In this document: positions 1-12,210 of the stretch, in pieces
Layout: each line of letters begins with the position of its first letter
How positions within the stretch are numbered: the stretch's first letter is position 1
Assembly: GCA_028671895.1 (NCBI GenBank)
Contig: CM053796.1
Location: 33,974,860 to 34,038,859 of the forward strand
Length of the DNA: 64,000 nucleotides
DNA from: Oenanthe sinensis
Lineage: Eukaryota > Streptophyta > Magnoliopsida > Apiales > Apiaceae
Reading direction: 5' to 3'
Notes under the pieces: model-generated
Database searches by the model: none
What the model was told of the DNA's origin: nothing
Seen by the model: the letters and a program-made list of their open reading frames with translations, nothing else
Position numbers and translations under genes: made by a program

Positions 1-1911
1 ACATGTTTTAAGTAAAGAGGAAAAATCGAATCAGGCTCATATTCAATTGAGAGACGTTATCAAACATGCATATAATCTAGTAAAAGCAAGATTTTTTTTA
101 AATATTGAAACATGTGATTATTTATACTTCTTGACATAAAGAGATATTGGTGTTGTATTTTTTTGTTGTTTACAACTTCATAAAAATTAATAATTACAAG
201 ATGAATTATTTGATTAGTACAAGATGAAAATGAATATAAAATGTAATTCGATAAATCAGAAATTAAACACAATTCTGAATAATTTATGAAATTAAATTAT
301 ATTAAAACTTTCATAAAAAAATTTAACATTTAACATTATTAAAACAAAACCAGTTTTCTAAAATATTATATTTTTATGGAATTTTTTTACATAATTTATA
401 AAATATTATTATATTTAATGGACATATAATTTAGATAAAGTTTAAAATGATTTTTTAATATTATTATTTATTTATAAGGATAAATTAATAAATTAAAATC
501 ATTTAAATATTTTATTAATATATTTATTAAATTATATTTAAAAATATGTATTTCGTTTCAATAATAAATTCAAAATGATATGAATTAAATTACCATTTCA
601 AATTTTTTATTTTTTTTATTAATATTTAAATTAATTAAATTTGAGCTAATCTAAAATTTCAAATAAAATCTACTTCTCAAACAAACTATTAATTCATTCA
701 AAATTCCGACTTAAAATTCTATCTTCTCATCCCTTCTCTTCATATTCTTTTTTCTTCTTTTATTCTCTAATTCCTAATTTCAAATTCGTCCCTTGTCTAT
801 ATCACTGTTTTACTTTAAATCATCTCTTCTCTCTTCGATATATAATGACAAAATAAGAGTTTTGGTGAGATATTTTAATTATGAGACATTCATTCATAAT
901 TTAAAATTATTAATTGGTCTTTTTATTGTTTTATACTATATTTAGTCTTATATTCATGTTATTTTCATCCACTTATTTAGTCTTATATCCATCTAGATTT
1001 ATTTTCATATCCTCCATATCTAAAATTTTAAACAATTTTAGTGTCATATGAGAATATTTTTCTGGACCTATACAAGATGATGTCATTTTTATGGTGTTTT
1101 TAACTATATCTAGCGGTAATTATATGTCATTTATGATGCTTTTATATCATATTACATGACATTGTATCATAAATTGAGAGTTTTATATTATATTTAGTAT
1201 TATATTTCTGTTATTTTCATCGACTTATTTATATTTTTCGATTTATTTTATTATTTTGTATTCAATACATTCCCAATAACTGGTAGAATTTTCCCCCAGC
1301 TGTGTAACTAGAAAAGTAATCTCTACCATCTGGGTTGACATCCTCAATCACATTCTAGGCTAGAATTTAAATATCACTTTTACTTGTGTTTTAATTCTTT
1401 AAAACGAAGACTATCTATACAGATATCATGTGCATGAACTGGTAGATTTTAAATTATCTGATCAAAACAAGTAATTAATTAACTCCGCAACCCGTGATAA
1501 TAGTCATTGATAGAAGCTCATTAACTTATGCATTTTCATGATATATATAGAATATCTCACTGTCATTACTGATTATCATTAACTTTAGTGGTAAGAAATA
1601 ATACTTGCAATTAATCTAGTGATGACTTAAGGAACAAAAGGCCATTCTTTAAATCTACTAAATTAATAGCAAAACAATGCCTTAAATCCGTATGAGTCAG
1701 TGATCCATATGACACTTCTATTCAATCATATTTTATCTTAAATCCATAGCAGAACAATGTCTTAAATCCATACGAGTTAGCCCATGCAAATATATAATCC
1801 TACGTATTTCCAAAATCAGACTAAGAAAGCGTCTTGTATTAAAATTTCAACCATAAGTAAAGCTAAAAAAATTACGCAACAACAAGATATCGAAAAACAT
1901 AAAACAAAAAA
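1..1911. other. AT-rich intergenic DNA, no gene seen
   Basis: No reading frame here looks like a protein. The stretch is strongly AT-rich. It has one diverged direct repeat of about 52 bp (roughly 929-980 and 1179-1230, 250 bp apart) and a shorter repeated phrase around 1670-1770. Nothing resembles a promoter that I can tie to a gene. Confidence 0.6.
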
Positions 1912-3786
1912 TGTGACGCCCTCCAAACCCGGGGTCTAGATTTGGGGGTCACCTACCAATCAACAATAAAATATAATAAAATAATGAATCAGAGGCGCGC
2001 TGACCCCGCCAAACCAAAGATCGCTAACAGGTTATAGTATGAAATTAAGCAGCTGAAACTAAAAGTAAATCCAAATCACTTTATTACACACCAGAAACTA
2101 AATCCAAAACTCAAATCCATAAGTTTACATAAGTTTTAAGTCTAAATTCATATTATTACACATTCTATCTATAGCAAAACTGTAAACAACTAAATACCTG
2201 GGAAGCCCGAGAAGCGAGCCGCCCTAACACCCGAGGCTCTCTATGCCCGCTAGAGCTATCACTGTGACTCATACTGGATATCTAGCAAAATTTTATAAAA
2301 AGCAAGAGTGAGCCAAAGAAATGCTCAGCAAGTGTATGAACAATTGAAATAAAATCCGAATAAATATCTGTATCGAACGGAATATAAAACAGTTTATTAT
2401 AAAAACTGAACAGTAAATAAATCACAGTTTATCTCAACTGAAACAATGCAGTATGTCATCAAAATGAATCAACTGCTCAAAATCAAAATATAATAGCCAC
2501 ACATGCAATATGGATTTGATACACAAATAAACACTATTGCCCCCTGATCAGGTTCAAAAGCAATAGGACCCATTTATAACTCATCGGAACATTTCTATAG
2601 ACATAGATATAACAAGGATTTCAAAATATAGGTACCAAAATAGGCAAGTAATGTTAGCCTATAGGAAGATGGATTGGTTACCATATCCTCCTTAACTCCG
2701 CTGGACCTACTCCATGGCCACTTACGCTACATAAATTCCAATCCAATAGAGCAACCCCAAATAAAATAAGGTATGCTTAATTTCAAATACAGACCATATC
2801 CTCGTTATTTACTACGATAACACTGGATATGATGTGTTTATTATAATCATCTTCCAATATTCAGAGTACGAATAATAAGTAGCTCTAATGCACAGAATAA
2901 AACAGGAATCATAAATAGCTCCGAACAATACTATTTATCATGATATGAATAACTGAAACAGTAAAACAAAAGTGTTTAGGATGATCAATGAGGAAATACT
3001 TGCTTGTAAAGTGTTTAAAATGATCCAGTAGAAAATACTTGCCTGATATAGATGCAGTCCTAAGCTGGAATGGGTCGACTACATTGTTCGTCTCACCATA
3101 TCACCTTTTAATAATTCTTCAATCCGACGTTCTTGCGGTTGCTACGAGTCTGAACTATTGAGATCGAGTCCGCGCGTGTACATCTATAGTAAAATATAAT
3201 ACGGTACTTTAGTCCTTGAAGTACCTCGCTATATTCTACGAACTATATTCTACGAGCATTTATAACTCAATTATACTTATATACTTATCTCATACATATT
3301 CCTATTAACAAGAAAACTTACATCAAACCCAACAACCAATAAATAAAAATATAAACTCAACTATTAACTAATTCTCAAACAACCAGTTAACCCTCGAGAT
3401 TCGATAATAAAATAACAATTAATCCTCGAGACACGAATATAAATAAACAATTAATTCTCGAGAAACCAATATAAATAAATAATTAATCCTCGAGACTCGA
3501 ATATAAATAAATAATTAATTCTCGAGACTCGCATATAAACAAACAATTAATCATCGAGACTCGAATATAATTAAACAATTAATCCTCGAGACTCGCATAT
3601 AAACAAACAATTAATCCTCGAGACTCGAATATAATTAAACAGGTAATCCTCGAGACTCGCATATAAATAAACAATTAATTCTCGAACAAAAAGAAATAAA
3701 CTAACAATTTTAACTCATACATTAAAACTTATAACGTCTACCTTCGATGACGTTATCAAATTAAACAATTAAACATAACATTAAAC

Positions 3787-3817
<31 letters not shown>

Positions 3818-5168
3818 TAACTAATTAATATTTTTAATCAAATAATAATTAAAACTTAAAATAAATCTTTTATTACAAGAAAAATTTTCGAAATAAGGGC
3901 TTGGTAAAATAAACTTTTCCCGGGGTTACAACCCCTCCAAATCAACACAATCCAACTATATTAAAATAAATTTAATAAATATAAAATATAAAATAAATTG
4001 TACGTACACACGTAAACTCGTTGAAAATGACAAACACAACCAAGGAAATCACAAATTCGGACAACATCGAACTTTCTGGTGAATAAAAATAATTCCCGAA
4101 AATTCTGAAATTAATATATGTCCACTAGCATGCTACTATATATACAGATATCCAAAAAGAATCTCAAAATCCTTACCATATATTAAATTATGGCCATCCA
4201 AAGAGCTTTTTCAGTGCCCGAAAAATATACTCTGAAAAATATGAAATTAACACTCATGCATATACACGTGCTGCAATGCCTCCTAGCTTGATCACCATCT
4301 TCAGATCACCTTTCTATACTCCTAAATAAATTAAAAATGAAAATCTGCCCAGAAAATAATCTCCTCAAAACTTATCCAAAATTATACTTATGCGTAGACC
4401 TTAAAGCGCTGGTCATTTATATATATAGATATCAAAATTTGGACGGTCAATTTATAAGATATGATTTTCAGAAGTTTTAGAAATTTAAAGGTGAGAGAGA
4501 CAGAAGACAGAAGGGGAACAGAGGCGGCTGTGTAAATGAGGGGGTGGGGTGAGATTGATTTTGTTTAAAGAAAACCTGTACATATCATATGTAAATCTTT
4601 TATATATAAAAAAAAACAAATCTGGCCGCCTATATATATATATATTATAATTTCTTTTTCCCTTTTTTTTCTAAAAAAATAAAACTTTTATAAAATCTAA
4701 AATATATTTCTAAAAAAAACATTTTAATACCACATTTAATCTCTGAATAATTCTAAATAATCTCAAAATTTTATAAAAATATTCTATAAGGAAAATATAA
4801 ATTTTATTATTTCTAAAAAGAATTAAAAATAATAAATTTCCAAAATATTTAAATATTTCAAATATTCAAAAATATAAAAATACTAAATTTTGAATATTCA
4901 AATAATTTACTCGAAATAAAAATTTTCACCTGAAAAAAAATCGACTCGGGATGCTGACCCGATCAGTGAAATAATATATATATATATATATTTTAAACTG
5001 AACTTAACCCCACTGAACCGAATATAATTACTAAAATAATAATAATAAAAATATGTAAATGCATCCAACTGAAATAAAATATAAAAATTTTATTCCTCCT
5101 CTTTTGAGAAAACCAATAAAATAATTAAATAATAAAAATAAATTTTGAACAATATCCGGGTTGTCACA
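1912..5168. mobile_element. LTR-like element, probable large solo LTR
   Basis: A 3257-bp block starts TGTGACGCCC and ends GTTGTCACA. It therefore has TG...CA ends and six-base inverted termini (TGTGAC/GTCACA). It is flanked by A-runs, compatible with a 5-bp AAAAA target duplication but too simple to prove one. Just inside the 5' end a subterminal inverted repeat pairs GTGACGCCC near 1913 with GGGGGTCAC near 1944-1952. The first 1.1 kb recurs at 38107-39308 with the same starting bases, which supports a dispersed repeat family. No primer-binding site, polyprotein or second LTR follows, so a solo LTR is the simplest reading. A long non-autonomous element with short inverted ends is the alternative. 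Confidence 0.6.
3393..3686. repeat. 32-bp minisatellite, ten units, inside the LTR-like element
   Basis: The core CTCGAG (or a one-base variant) recurs at 3393, 3425, 3457, 3489, 3521, 3553, 3585, 3617, 3649 and 3681, exactly 32 bp apart each time. The unit reads roughly TTAATCCTCGAGACTCG followed by an AT-rich spacer. Later units alternate between two variants (ATATAAACAAAC and ATATAATTAAAC spacers), which suggests that dimers were amplified. An AT dinucleotide run follows near 3790-3817. Confidence 0.9.
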
Positions 5169-5230
5169 AAAAAGCTTCAAGTTGGAACTAAATGATAATG
5201 ACATACTATCTTAAATAATAATACGTACCA

Positions 5231-7621
5231 TCACTTTTTGACGCCATTTTCTCCATCAGTTCCACATTTTATAGGTTTAGGAACCCTCTTCGAACAGCGT
5301 TTCTCATAAACCATAATTTGTCTAGCAGGCACTTGAGAGGTGTCTGTACCCTCAGAAGACCCAATAGTAGTATCCGACTGAGGTGGTGATATGCCTAGAT
5401 CAAATGACGGAATAGATGTATCCCTGGAACTCTCAGTGGACCGGGGAACACGCTGCAAATGAGGAGGCTCCTCAGTAGAAGATTGCTCAGTACGAGGCTG
5501 AGGAGTAGGCATCAAACCAAGATCAAAAGAAGGAACTGATGGATTCCTAGGAGGATGCTGATCAGTAGGAGGCTGCAGCTCAGTACTAGTATGCTCATCA
5601 GTAGGAGGAGGCTGAACATGAGAAGATGACTCGGGTACATCAGTTTGATCTGGATCATTGTCATCTCGAGATGTGGCACCACATGATCTACTACCTCTTC
5701 TGGTCGAGCTCGTCTAACACGTTTAGCACGACGACCCGGTTCCTGCCTCGTCTCCCTCTTTCTATCCCGACGTTGATCAACCGGTAATTCCTCAAAACCA
5801 TATAAGTTGTAATCTCTAACAAGATTACAACCAACAGTAGCTATCTCAGACACATCAGGAAGGACATCCTGTGTACGATCATCTATAGTCCGGAATATAT
5901 GTCTCTGAAAAACAAAAAAAAGGGACACACGAGTTACAAGAAGCATATATGAAATAAAGCAACTGATTAAATTGAATCATAAACAAGGATTAAAGCTAAA
6001 TAAATTAAAACTATACAAGCATGGCAACATATACATTAAACTAAATTAAAGGACAATATCACTTACAATATGATCATGAAATGCGCTCAGACGAGAAATA
6101 AATCTCACAGTCCGATCAAGATACCAATCCTGATACTCGGGAACTGTGCTAGCACCAACAATCAACTCTCCCTGAAATATATGATCCATTCGAGTGTCCT
6201 AGATAGCAATTCTCGCAACATGTTTTTGAGCCCATCGAATCTTGTCGTTGTTCCTCAATGTAATCTGATGTTCATCAACCGAGTACTATGGAGCACGAGG
6301 AATACCTTGAATCATCCCAAACTGTCTAGCAACTCGGTAAGGGCAATGAAGCTCCACAATGAATACACAAATAATAGGTCCATCACAACGCCAAATACGT
6401 TGACCAGTTAAGCAGTAATCAGGAAGTCCAACAATCACATCAACAGAGTATGACTCCCAAATAAAACGAGATGGTCCAAGCCCATCTAGGACAGTCTGAG
6501 TCACATAAAGGGTACGTCCAGCCTTCTCAGTAAAAGAATGACAAAAAAGCCACCTATAATGACAATATTATACCAAATCAATACTACAATTTAGTGTATC
6601 CTTATATTTAATGTATAAATTCCGTATTTAAATATTGAATGAAACTAAGCATATTATTTCTAAAACTCAACCCGATTAGGGAATTAATGAACCATAAAAT
6701 GTTAAAACATATTAAATTTGGGGCTAACTTTTATTAGGATTTAGAGTTTAGGGTTTAGGGCCTTCCCCATCCAAGAGACTATGATCAACTAAAGGCACAA
6801 GTGTTCGAATCGGAACAAGAGTCGACAACCTCTCACATGCCCATAACTGCAACAAGAGAAGACATTCAGCAACCTCCTCTACATCCTTCTTGCATCCCTT
6901 ACATAGCTTCATATACAAGAATGCAAGAACTGCAGCTCCCCAAGTATATTCTCCGCATGTATCCAGATCACGAAGAAAATATAGGAACATGGGATGAACC
7001 AAACCTCCAAAATGATCGGTAAACAAGACACCACCAATCAGCTGAACCGAATAACAACATGTGTGATGCCGAATCTCCTCAACTGATGCATCCTCAGCTA
7101 ATCTCCGTAAACTGCTACTAGAAATGAAAGTCAATCGTAGTTTAGCTTCATTAATCTCTACATGTAGGCACAATCCCAAATATCGAACCAACAAAAGATG
7201 CCCCAGACATCTCTGGCGGTCGACTGACATCACATACAACATCGCGCCTATTAACGGGAAGGCCGAGAAGAACTGCAACGTCCTGAAGTGTAATGGCGAC
7301 CTCTCTCATAGGTAAATGAAAAGTATGGGTCTCAGGGCTCTACCTCTCAACCAGTGCAGATAATAAGCTCCAATCTAGCTGTAAAGAAGCGACTCGAGCT
7401 ACACCATAAAAACCAGTGGCATGTAGCAATGGAAGCATACGACGGTCCGAAACAGGTAATTGATTAGGGTTTCGTCGTCTCAATTTATGCGTATCTCCAC
7501 CACCTAACCTCCAAATCTCTGTAAATCTACGTGTGCCCTGGAGATGAAAAAGGCTAGGATCAACAAGGTCCCTGACTGATATCCTGAAAAAAAAGATTTG
7601 TACAAGGTCAATATCAGTCAC
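5231..7621 (-). pseudogene. Decayed plant mobile domain (PMD) gene, MAIN/PP7-long-like
   Basis: Minus-strand blocks at about 7621-7205, 7205-6748, 6560-6286, 5905-5650 and 5640-5231 resemble the plant mobile domain proteins often annotated as serine/threonine phosphatase 7 long form homologs. Recognisable stretches are LLHATGFYGVARVASLQLDW, ETHTFHLPMREVAITLQDV, DTCGEYTWGAAVLAFLYMKL, LLLLQLWACERL and RQFGMIQGIPRAP. A basic, proline/glutamine-rich tail follows. An in-frame TAG (7340-7342) stands where the family usually has tryptophan (ERW-PETH). The frame then shifts near 7200-7210, because the motif continues in another frame. The tail is also split between frames. PMD domains occur both in host genes and in transposons, and the surrounding repeats favour the latter. 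I call it a pseudogene. An intact function would need rescue by splicing that I cannot see. Confidence 0.75.
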
Positions 7622-8321
7622 AACATATCAAACACTACACAAAGTAGCGTTTATTAAAATCAATTTAGCACAGTTTATTCACGGTCATCATATATAACAT
7701 TTTAATCACAATCATCATACAACATGATAAATTCTTTCATTACCAACAACAAAATGCCAACATAAAGTGATATTATAAAATTAAAGCAAATGCATTATGA
7801 CCTAAACTTTTGCCTAAAACTAGACTTATATAATATATACTGTATTGAGTCTATCTCAAAACTCTATTATCATTAGAATAGATGTATGAAGTATAAAACT
7901 CTTAATCATTATAAATCATCAAGAATGTAGATTATGAATTATTTGCACATATGTCATACTTTCAAATAGACAATTTTCGAGCATTATTTGATATGGATAC
8001 TCAATTTTATGTGACTAACAGGAGACATTTCATCACCAAAATAGTCGAGGAACACTAGTACAACTCTAAGATATTCAATAAATAGGGCAGTCCCCTTCAC
8101 CTGCAAGTTACTAGTATACAGTACGGTTAACAACTATACAAAATTTATCTAATTATTTATTAAAATCCCTAATTTCATCATATCTCTCAAATTACAATCA
8201 ATGATACCTAGCCCTGCTATTCCTCTTAGTGTTGTAATCAACCATGCTGCTTATTTACTCAATTATACATAATTTTGAGGTCCAAATCATAAACACAAGA
8301 TTCACATCTAAAACAAACTTG
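7622..8321. other. Intergenic, no feature seen
   Basis: AT-rich DNA upstream (by minus-strand direction) of the PMD relic. It could contain the relic's promoter or 5' exon, but no motif is convincing. Confidence 0.5.
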
Positions 8322-8335
8322 TATATATATATATA

Positions 8336-10400
8336 GGGGGTTGCTCAATAGAAAACTTTTATTTTGTAGAAAATTGAGGTACTCTTTTCATCCATTGATT
8401 TACTTTTCATCTAACGGTTGTTAATTTTTTACTAAAATAGCTTGATTTTAAGTGTGAGGGTAAAATAGTGAACTTAATATTATTTGTTTCATAAATTATT
8501 TTGCATTGATCATAAAATTTAAAAATTCGAATACTTTCATTTCCTAGTTGAAACTGATTGTAGTTATTTATTCCTAAATTTTGCATTTGAATATAATACT
8601 TACCAATTTCAACATAATCATAATATTCTTTATTAAATGCAAAAACTTTCCTTATGTAAATATTAGTTATATTAAATATGTGATTTATTTATGTGCTTAT
8701 ATTTTCGTATATATTTTACACATATTATGTTCATTATAATGTGTTTTACCATGTATTATACTCGTTCAAATTCATCAATATTTCATAGTATATATTTTAC
8801 TCCCGTTTCTGATATACAAATAATAGTAATCCACTGCGTATTTTATTATATATTCTAAATGAGATTCAGGATTCTATTATATGTTTAAATAAATTATTTT
8901 TTAGTTTTATTTTATATTATACTAAATATGTAATACAAAAAATTAATTATATTTATAAATGGCTATGATTTTTAAATAACTATTTGGAGATTAATATTAA
9001 TATATGATATTTATTAGACTAAATTTATAATTAAATTTTTTAAAATATAATTAAATTTTTTAAATTTTTAATTATATTTATAAATGGCTATGCTTCAATT
9101 ATATATTCAACTAAAATTTTCATTTTCATTTAAATTTTATATTTCATTTAGTTATTTCAAAATCTCATAAACTATTTTAAGATTCTTGATAATATTTTAA
9201 AATTGTATTGTATGTTCCACTAAATTTTTTATTTAACTTTTTAAAGATTTCACAAAGTGTTTTAAGATTATAGATAACATTTAAAATTTTATTGTATATT
9301 CCACTAAAAATTTTCATTTAATTTTAAATTTTGATGTTAAAGTTTATGTAAATTTTATTATAATGTATGATAATATTTTTATTATTTTATCACGTGTTCT
9401 AATAAAATTTCAAAAGATTCTTGACTATTTTAAATTTTTCAAAAGATTCTTGAATATTTGGTAGAACATTTAGTGGAATCTTAATTAAAAATATTTAGTA
9501 GAATAGTTAGTGGAATAGTTAATATAATCTTAATATTATTTTAAAATTAATAGTGAAATATCTAGAAGAATTTTAAAATTTTTAAAAGATTTTTGACTAT
9601 TTAGTAGAAAATTTAGTGAAATCTTAATTAAAATATTTAGTGGAATAGTTAATAGAATATTCAATAGAATTTTAATATTATTTTAAATTAATTTTGAAAT
9701 GTATAGAATAATTTTAGAATTTTTAAATTTTTTTTGACTATTTAGTAGAATACTTAGTAGAATCTTAATTAAAATATTTAGCAGAATAGTTAATAGAATA
9801 TTTAATATTATTTTAAATTAATAGTGAAATATCTAGAAAAATAATTACTATTTTAAAATATTCAAAATATTCTCGAATATTTAGTAGAACATTTAGTGGA
9901 ATCTTAATTAAAAATATTTAATAAAATATTTAGTAGAATAGTTAATGAAATAGTTAATAGAATCTTAATAAAATATCTAGAAGAATTTTAAAAATTTTAA
10001 AAGATTTTTGACTATTTAGTAGAATACTTAGTGAAATCTTAATTAAAATATTTAGTAGAATAGTTAATAGAATCTTAATATTATTTTAAATTAATAGTGA
10101 AATATCCAAAAGAATAATTACTAGAATCTTAATAATATGAATTAGTGATATATTAAACGTTAATATACGGTATTTATAAAAATTAATGTTAGTATGCAGG
10201 ACAATCAATTACATGTGTGGTTATTATCTTCATAAATATAGTTTCTTTATTTACATTTGTTTCTTATTCACATTAGTACATGTTTTTTTAAAATATTACT
10301 AATTTGCCATTATGAATTATATATACAAATTAATTATTATTATATTTAATTAACGGTCTAGATGGAGTTTTCTATCTAAGTAGTTTTTCCTAGATCCCTA
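8336..10400. mobile_element. AT-rich non-autonomous element between TA microsatellites
   Basis: The left end follows a TA run (8322-8335) and begins GGGGGTTGCTCAATAGAAAAC, then TCATCTAACGGTTG near 8408. The right end, read on the minus strand, follows a TA/CT run (about 10401-10424). It begins TAGGGATCTAG, then AGATAGAAAACTCC and ATCTAGACCGTTAA. The shared TAGAAAAC and ATCTA-A/G-CGGTT blocks in the same order make the two ends imperfect inverted repeats. Insertion into TA microsatellites with such ends is known for some plant non-autonomous elements (for example Micron-type in rice). I see no transposase. The family is not identified. Confidence 0.5.
9440..10140. repeat. About five degenerate 140-bp units inside the AT-rich element
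   Basis: A phrase like GACTATTTAGTAGAATA followed by AGTGGAATCTTAATTAAAA recurs near 9450, 9597, 9737, 9875 and 10010. Spacings are about 147, 140, 138 and 135 bp. Units differ by small indels and substitutions. This looks like an old tandem array rather than recent slippage. Confidence 0.75.
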
Positions 10401-11118
10401 CTCTCTCTCTCTATATATATATATGACAATTCATGATATGAACTAAAAAATATGAAATACAAGTGATAGGCATCAAACAATTCATCATAAACTCAAAAAA
10501 GTAGAATAGAATAATACCTCTAAATTCATGTTTGGAAGACCGAGTAATCAAGAAAAGTGTCTGAGCTCTGTGTATATGCGGTGCTCTATGTTTTGTGTAT
10601 ATATGCTTTGAGTATAGTGAACCGTTAAAAGAGGGGAGAAGAGTTTCTATTTTTTTTAAACAAGACGCTAGATAGTGTATCGTGTATATATTAAAATTGG
10701 AGCACAACGATACATAGTGTAGCGTTTGGAATATAAAATCTAAACGCTCCACTATTCCCGGTGTTGGAGTGCCATTTTGGGCCACACTTCAATTTCGTGC
10801 CATATTGGGCATTAAGTTATTCAAAAGTGACATTCAGAACATTTTCTCTCTTTTTTCTGGCCCATTTATTTTGATTTAGAGTCTTATAAAAATAAAGTAG
10901 TTGTGTTTCTAGAATTACACCATATATATACAAATAAACTTATTATCCTATTTAAATCTACTTACTAATTCTTTTCTAAATCAAATTTAATATAAATAAA
11001 TATTATTAAATAACCTCACAAACATAATTGATATTATTAATAATTAAATAAATAATTACGGATATTACAAACATCATCAATCAAATGCATCTGATTCTCT
11101 TCATCTCTCAAATTATCA
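10401..11118. promoter_or_regulatory. 5' flank of the ATP synthase gamma gene
   Basis: About 700 bp separate the TA/CT run from the ATG at 11119. The last 200 bp are very AT-rich, followed by a pyrimidine-rich leader (TCTTCATCTCTCAAATTATC) just before the start codon, as is common in plant 5' leaders. I cannot point to a single TATA box with confidence. Confidence 0.35.
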
Positions 11119-12210
11119 ATGTGGGCATCTTCTAAATCATCTTTCATGAATACCCATCATCCATTCTCTCAATTTCAACCCGACCCGATTCACATTTCGC
11201 CCTATGCTCCACATTCAAAAGCTACATCAATTCAATGTGGTCTTAGAGAAATCAAGAAACGTATAGATTCAGTAAAAAATACCCAGAAAATTACAGAAGC
11301 AATGAAGCTAGTTGCTGCAGCTAAAGTTAGAAGAGCCCAAGAAGCTGTTATTAATGGTAGGCCTTTTTCTGAAACCCTAGCTCAAGTTTTGTATGATATT
11401 AATGAACAAGCTCAATTAGAAGATGTTGATGTTTCTTTAACTAATGTTAGACCTGTTAAGAAAGTTGCCCTTGTTGTTGTTTCGGGTGATCGGGGTTTAT
11501 GTGGAGGGTTTAATAATGTGGTTCTTAGGAAAGCTGAAGCGAGGATCGCGGAACTTAAGAATCTTGGTTTGGAATGTAGTTTGATTACTGTTGGGAAAAA
11601 GGGTAGTTTGTATTTTAGTAGAAGGGGTTGTGAGTTTTTGGATAGGTGCATTGTGGGAAGTGGTGGTTTTCCGAGTGTGAAAGATGCTCAAGTTATTGCT
11701 GATGATGTTTTTTCGTTGTTTGTTAGTGAAGAAGTTGATAAAGTTGAGATTTTGTATACGAAGTTTGTGTCTTTGATTAAGTCGAGTCCGGTGATTCAGA
11801 CGTTGCTTCCGATATCAGCGAAAGGAGATGTTTGTGATGCTAATGGGATTTGTGTTGATGCGAGTGAAGATGAGTTTTTTAGGTTGACAACCAAGGAAGG
11901 GAAATTGACCGTGGAGAGGGATAAGGCGGGAGTTAGTGGCAAGGGGTTATTGCCTAATATGCAATTTGAGCAAGATCCTGCTCAGATTCTTGATGCAATG
12001 ATGCCTCTTTATTTGAATAGTCAGATTTTGAAGGCATTGCAGGAGTCATTGGCCAGTGAGCTTGCAGCAAGGATGAATGCAATGAGTAATGCAACAGATA
12101 ATGCAGTGGACTTGAAAAAAGAACTCACAAATAAATATAATAGGGAACGGCAGGCTAAGATTACCAATGAAATATTGGAGATTGTTGCTGGAGCAGAGGC
12201 AATGTTGTAG
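11119..12210 (+). CDS. ATPC: ATP synthase gamma chain, chloroplastic
   Basis: This 363-residue uninterrupted frame encodes the rotating central shaft of chloroplast CF1-ATPase. The mature part begins near residue 41 (GLREIKKRIDSVKNTQKITE). It contains AMKLVAAAKVRRAQEAV (61-77), VVSGDRGLCGGFNN (120-133), and the C-terminal shaft helix with ALQESLASELAARMNAMSNA and EILEIVAGAEAML. It is the plastid form, not the mitochondrial one: it carries the light/thioredoxin regulatory insert, with cysteines 239 and 245 in CDANGIC followed by an acidic EDE at 250-252. The N-terminal 40 residues are Ser/His/Pro-rich and serve as the presumed transit peptide. That is rather short, and the next in-frame Met is at residue 10. 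There is no intron in the frame. Whether it corresponds to ATPC1 or ATPC2 of Arabidopsis cannot be settled from sequence alone. Confidence 0.97.
   Translation: MWASSKSSFMNTHHPFSQFQPDPIHISPYAPHSKATSIQCGLREIKKRIDSVKNTQKITEAMKLVAAAKVRRAQEAVINGRPFSETLAQVLYDINEQAQLEDVDVSLTNVRPVKKVALVVVSGDRGLCGGFNNVVLRKAEARIAELKNLGLECSLITVGKKGSLYFSRRGCEFLDRCIVGSGGFPSVKDAQVIADDVFSLFVSEEVDKVEILYTKFVSLIKSSPVIQTLLPISAKGDVCDANGICVDASEDEFFRLTTKEGKLTVERDKAGVSGKGLLPNMQFEQDPAQILDAMMPLYLNSQILKALQESLASELAARMNAMSNATDNAVDLKKELTNKYNRERQAKITNEILEIVAGAEAML

Noticed and set aside
10411..10785. 124-residue minus frame starting MAQNGTPTPGIVERLDFIFQ
   Set aside because: No family recognised. The frame spans repeated GCTACACTATGTA-like inverted sequence and an AT-rich end, so it looks like transposon-border text and not a gene. 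It might be linked to the PMD relic, but I cannot show it.
11412..11691. Antisense frames over the ATP synthase gamma gene
   Set aside because: Shadows of the coding strand. The plus-strand protein is unmistakable.
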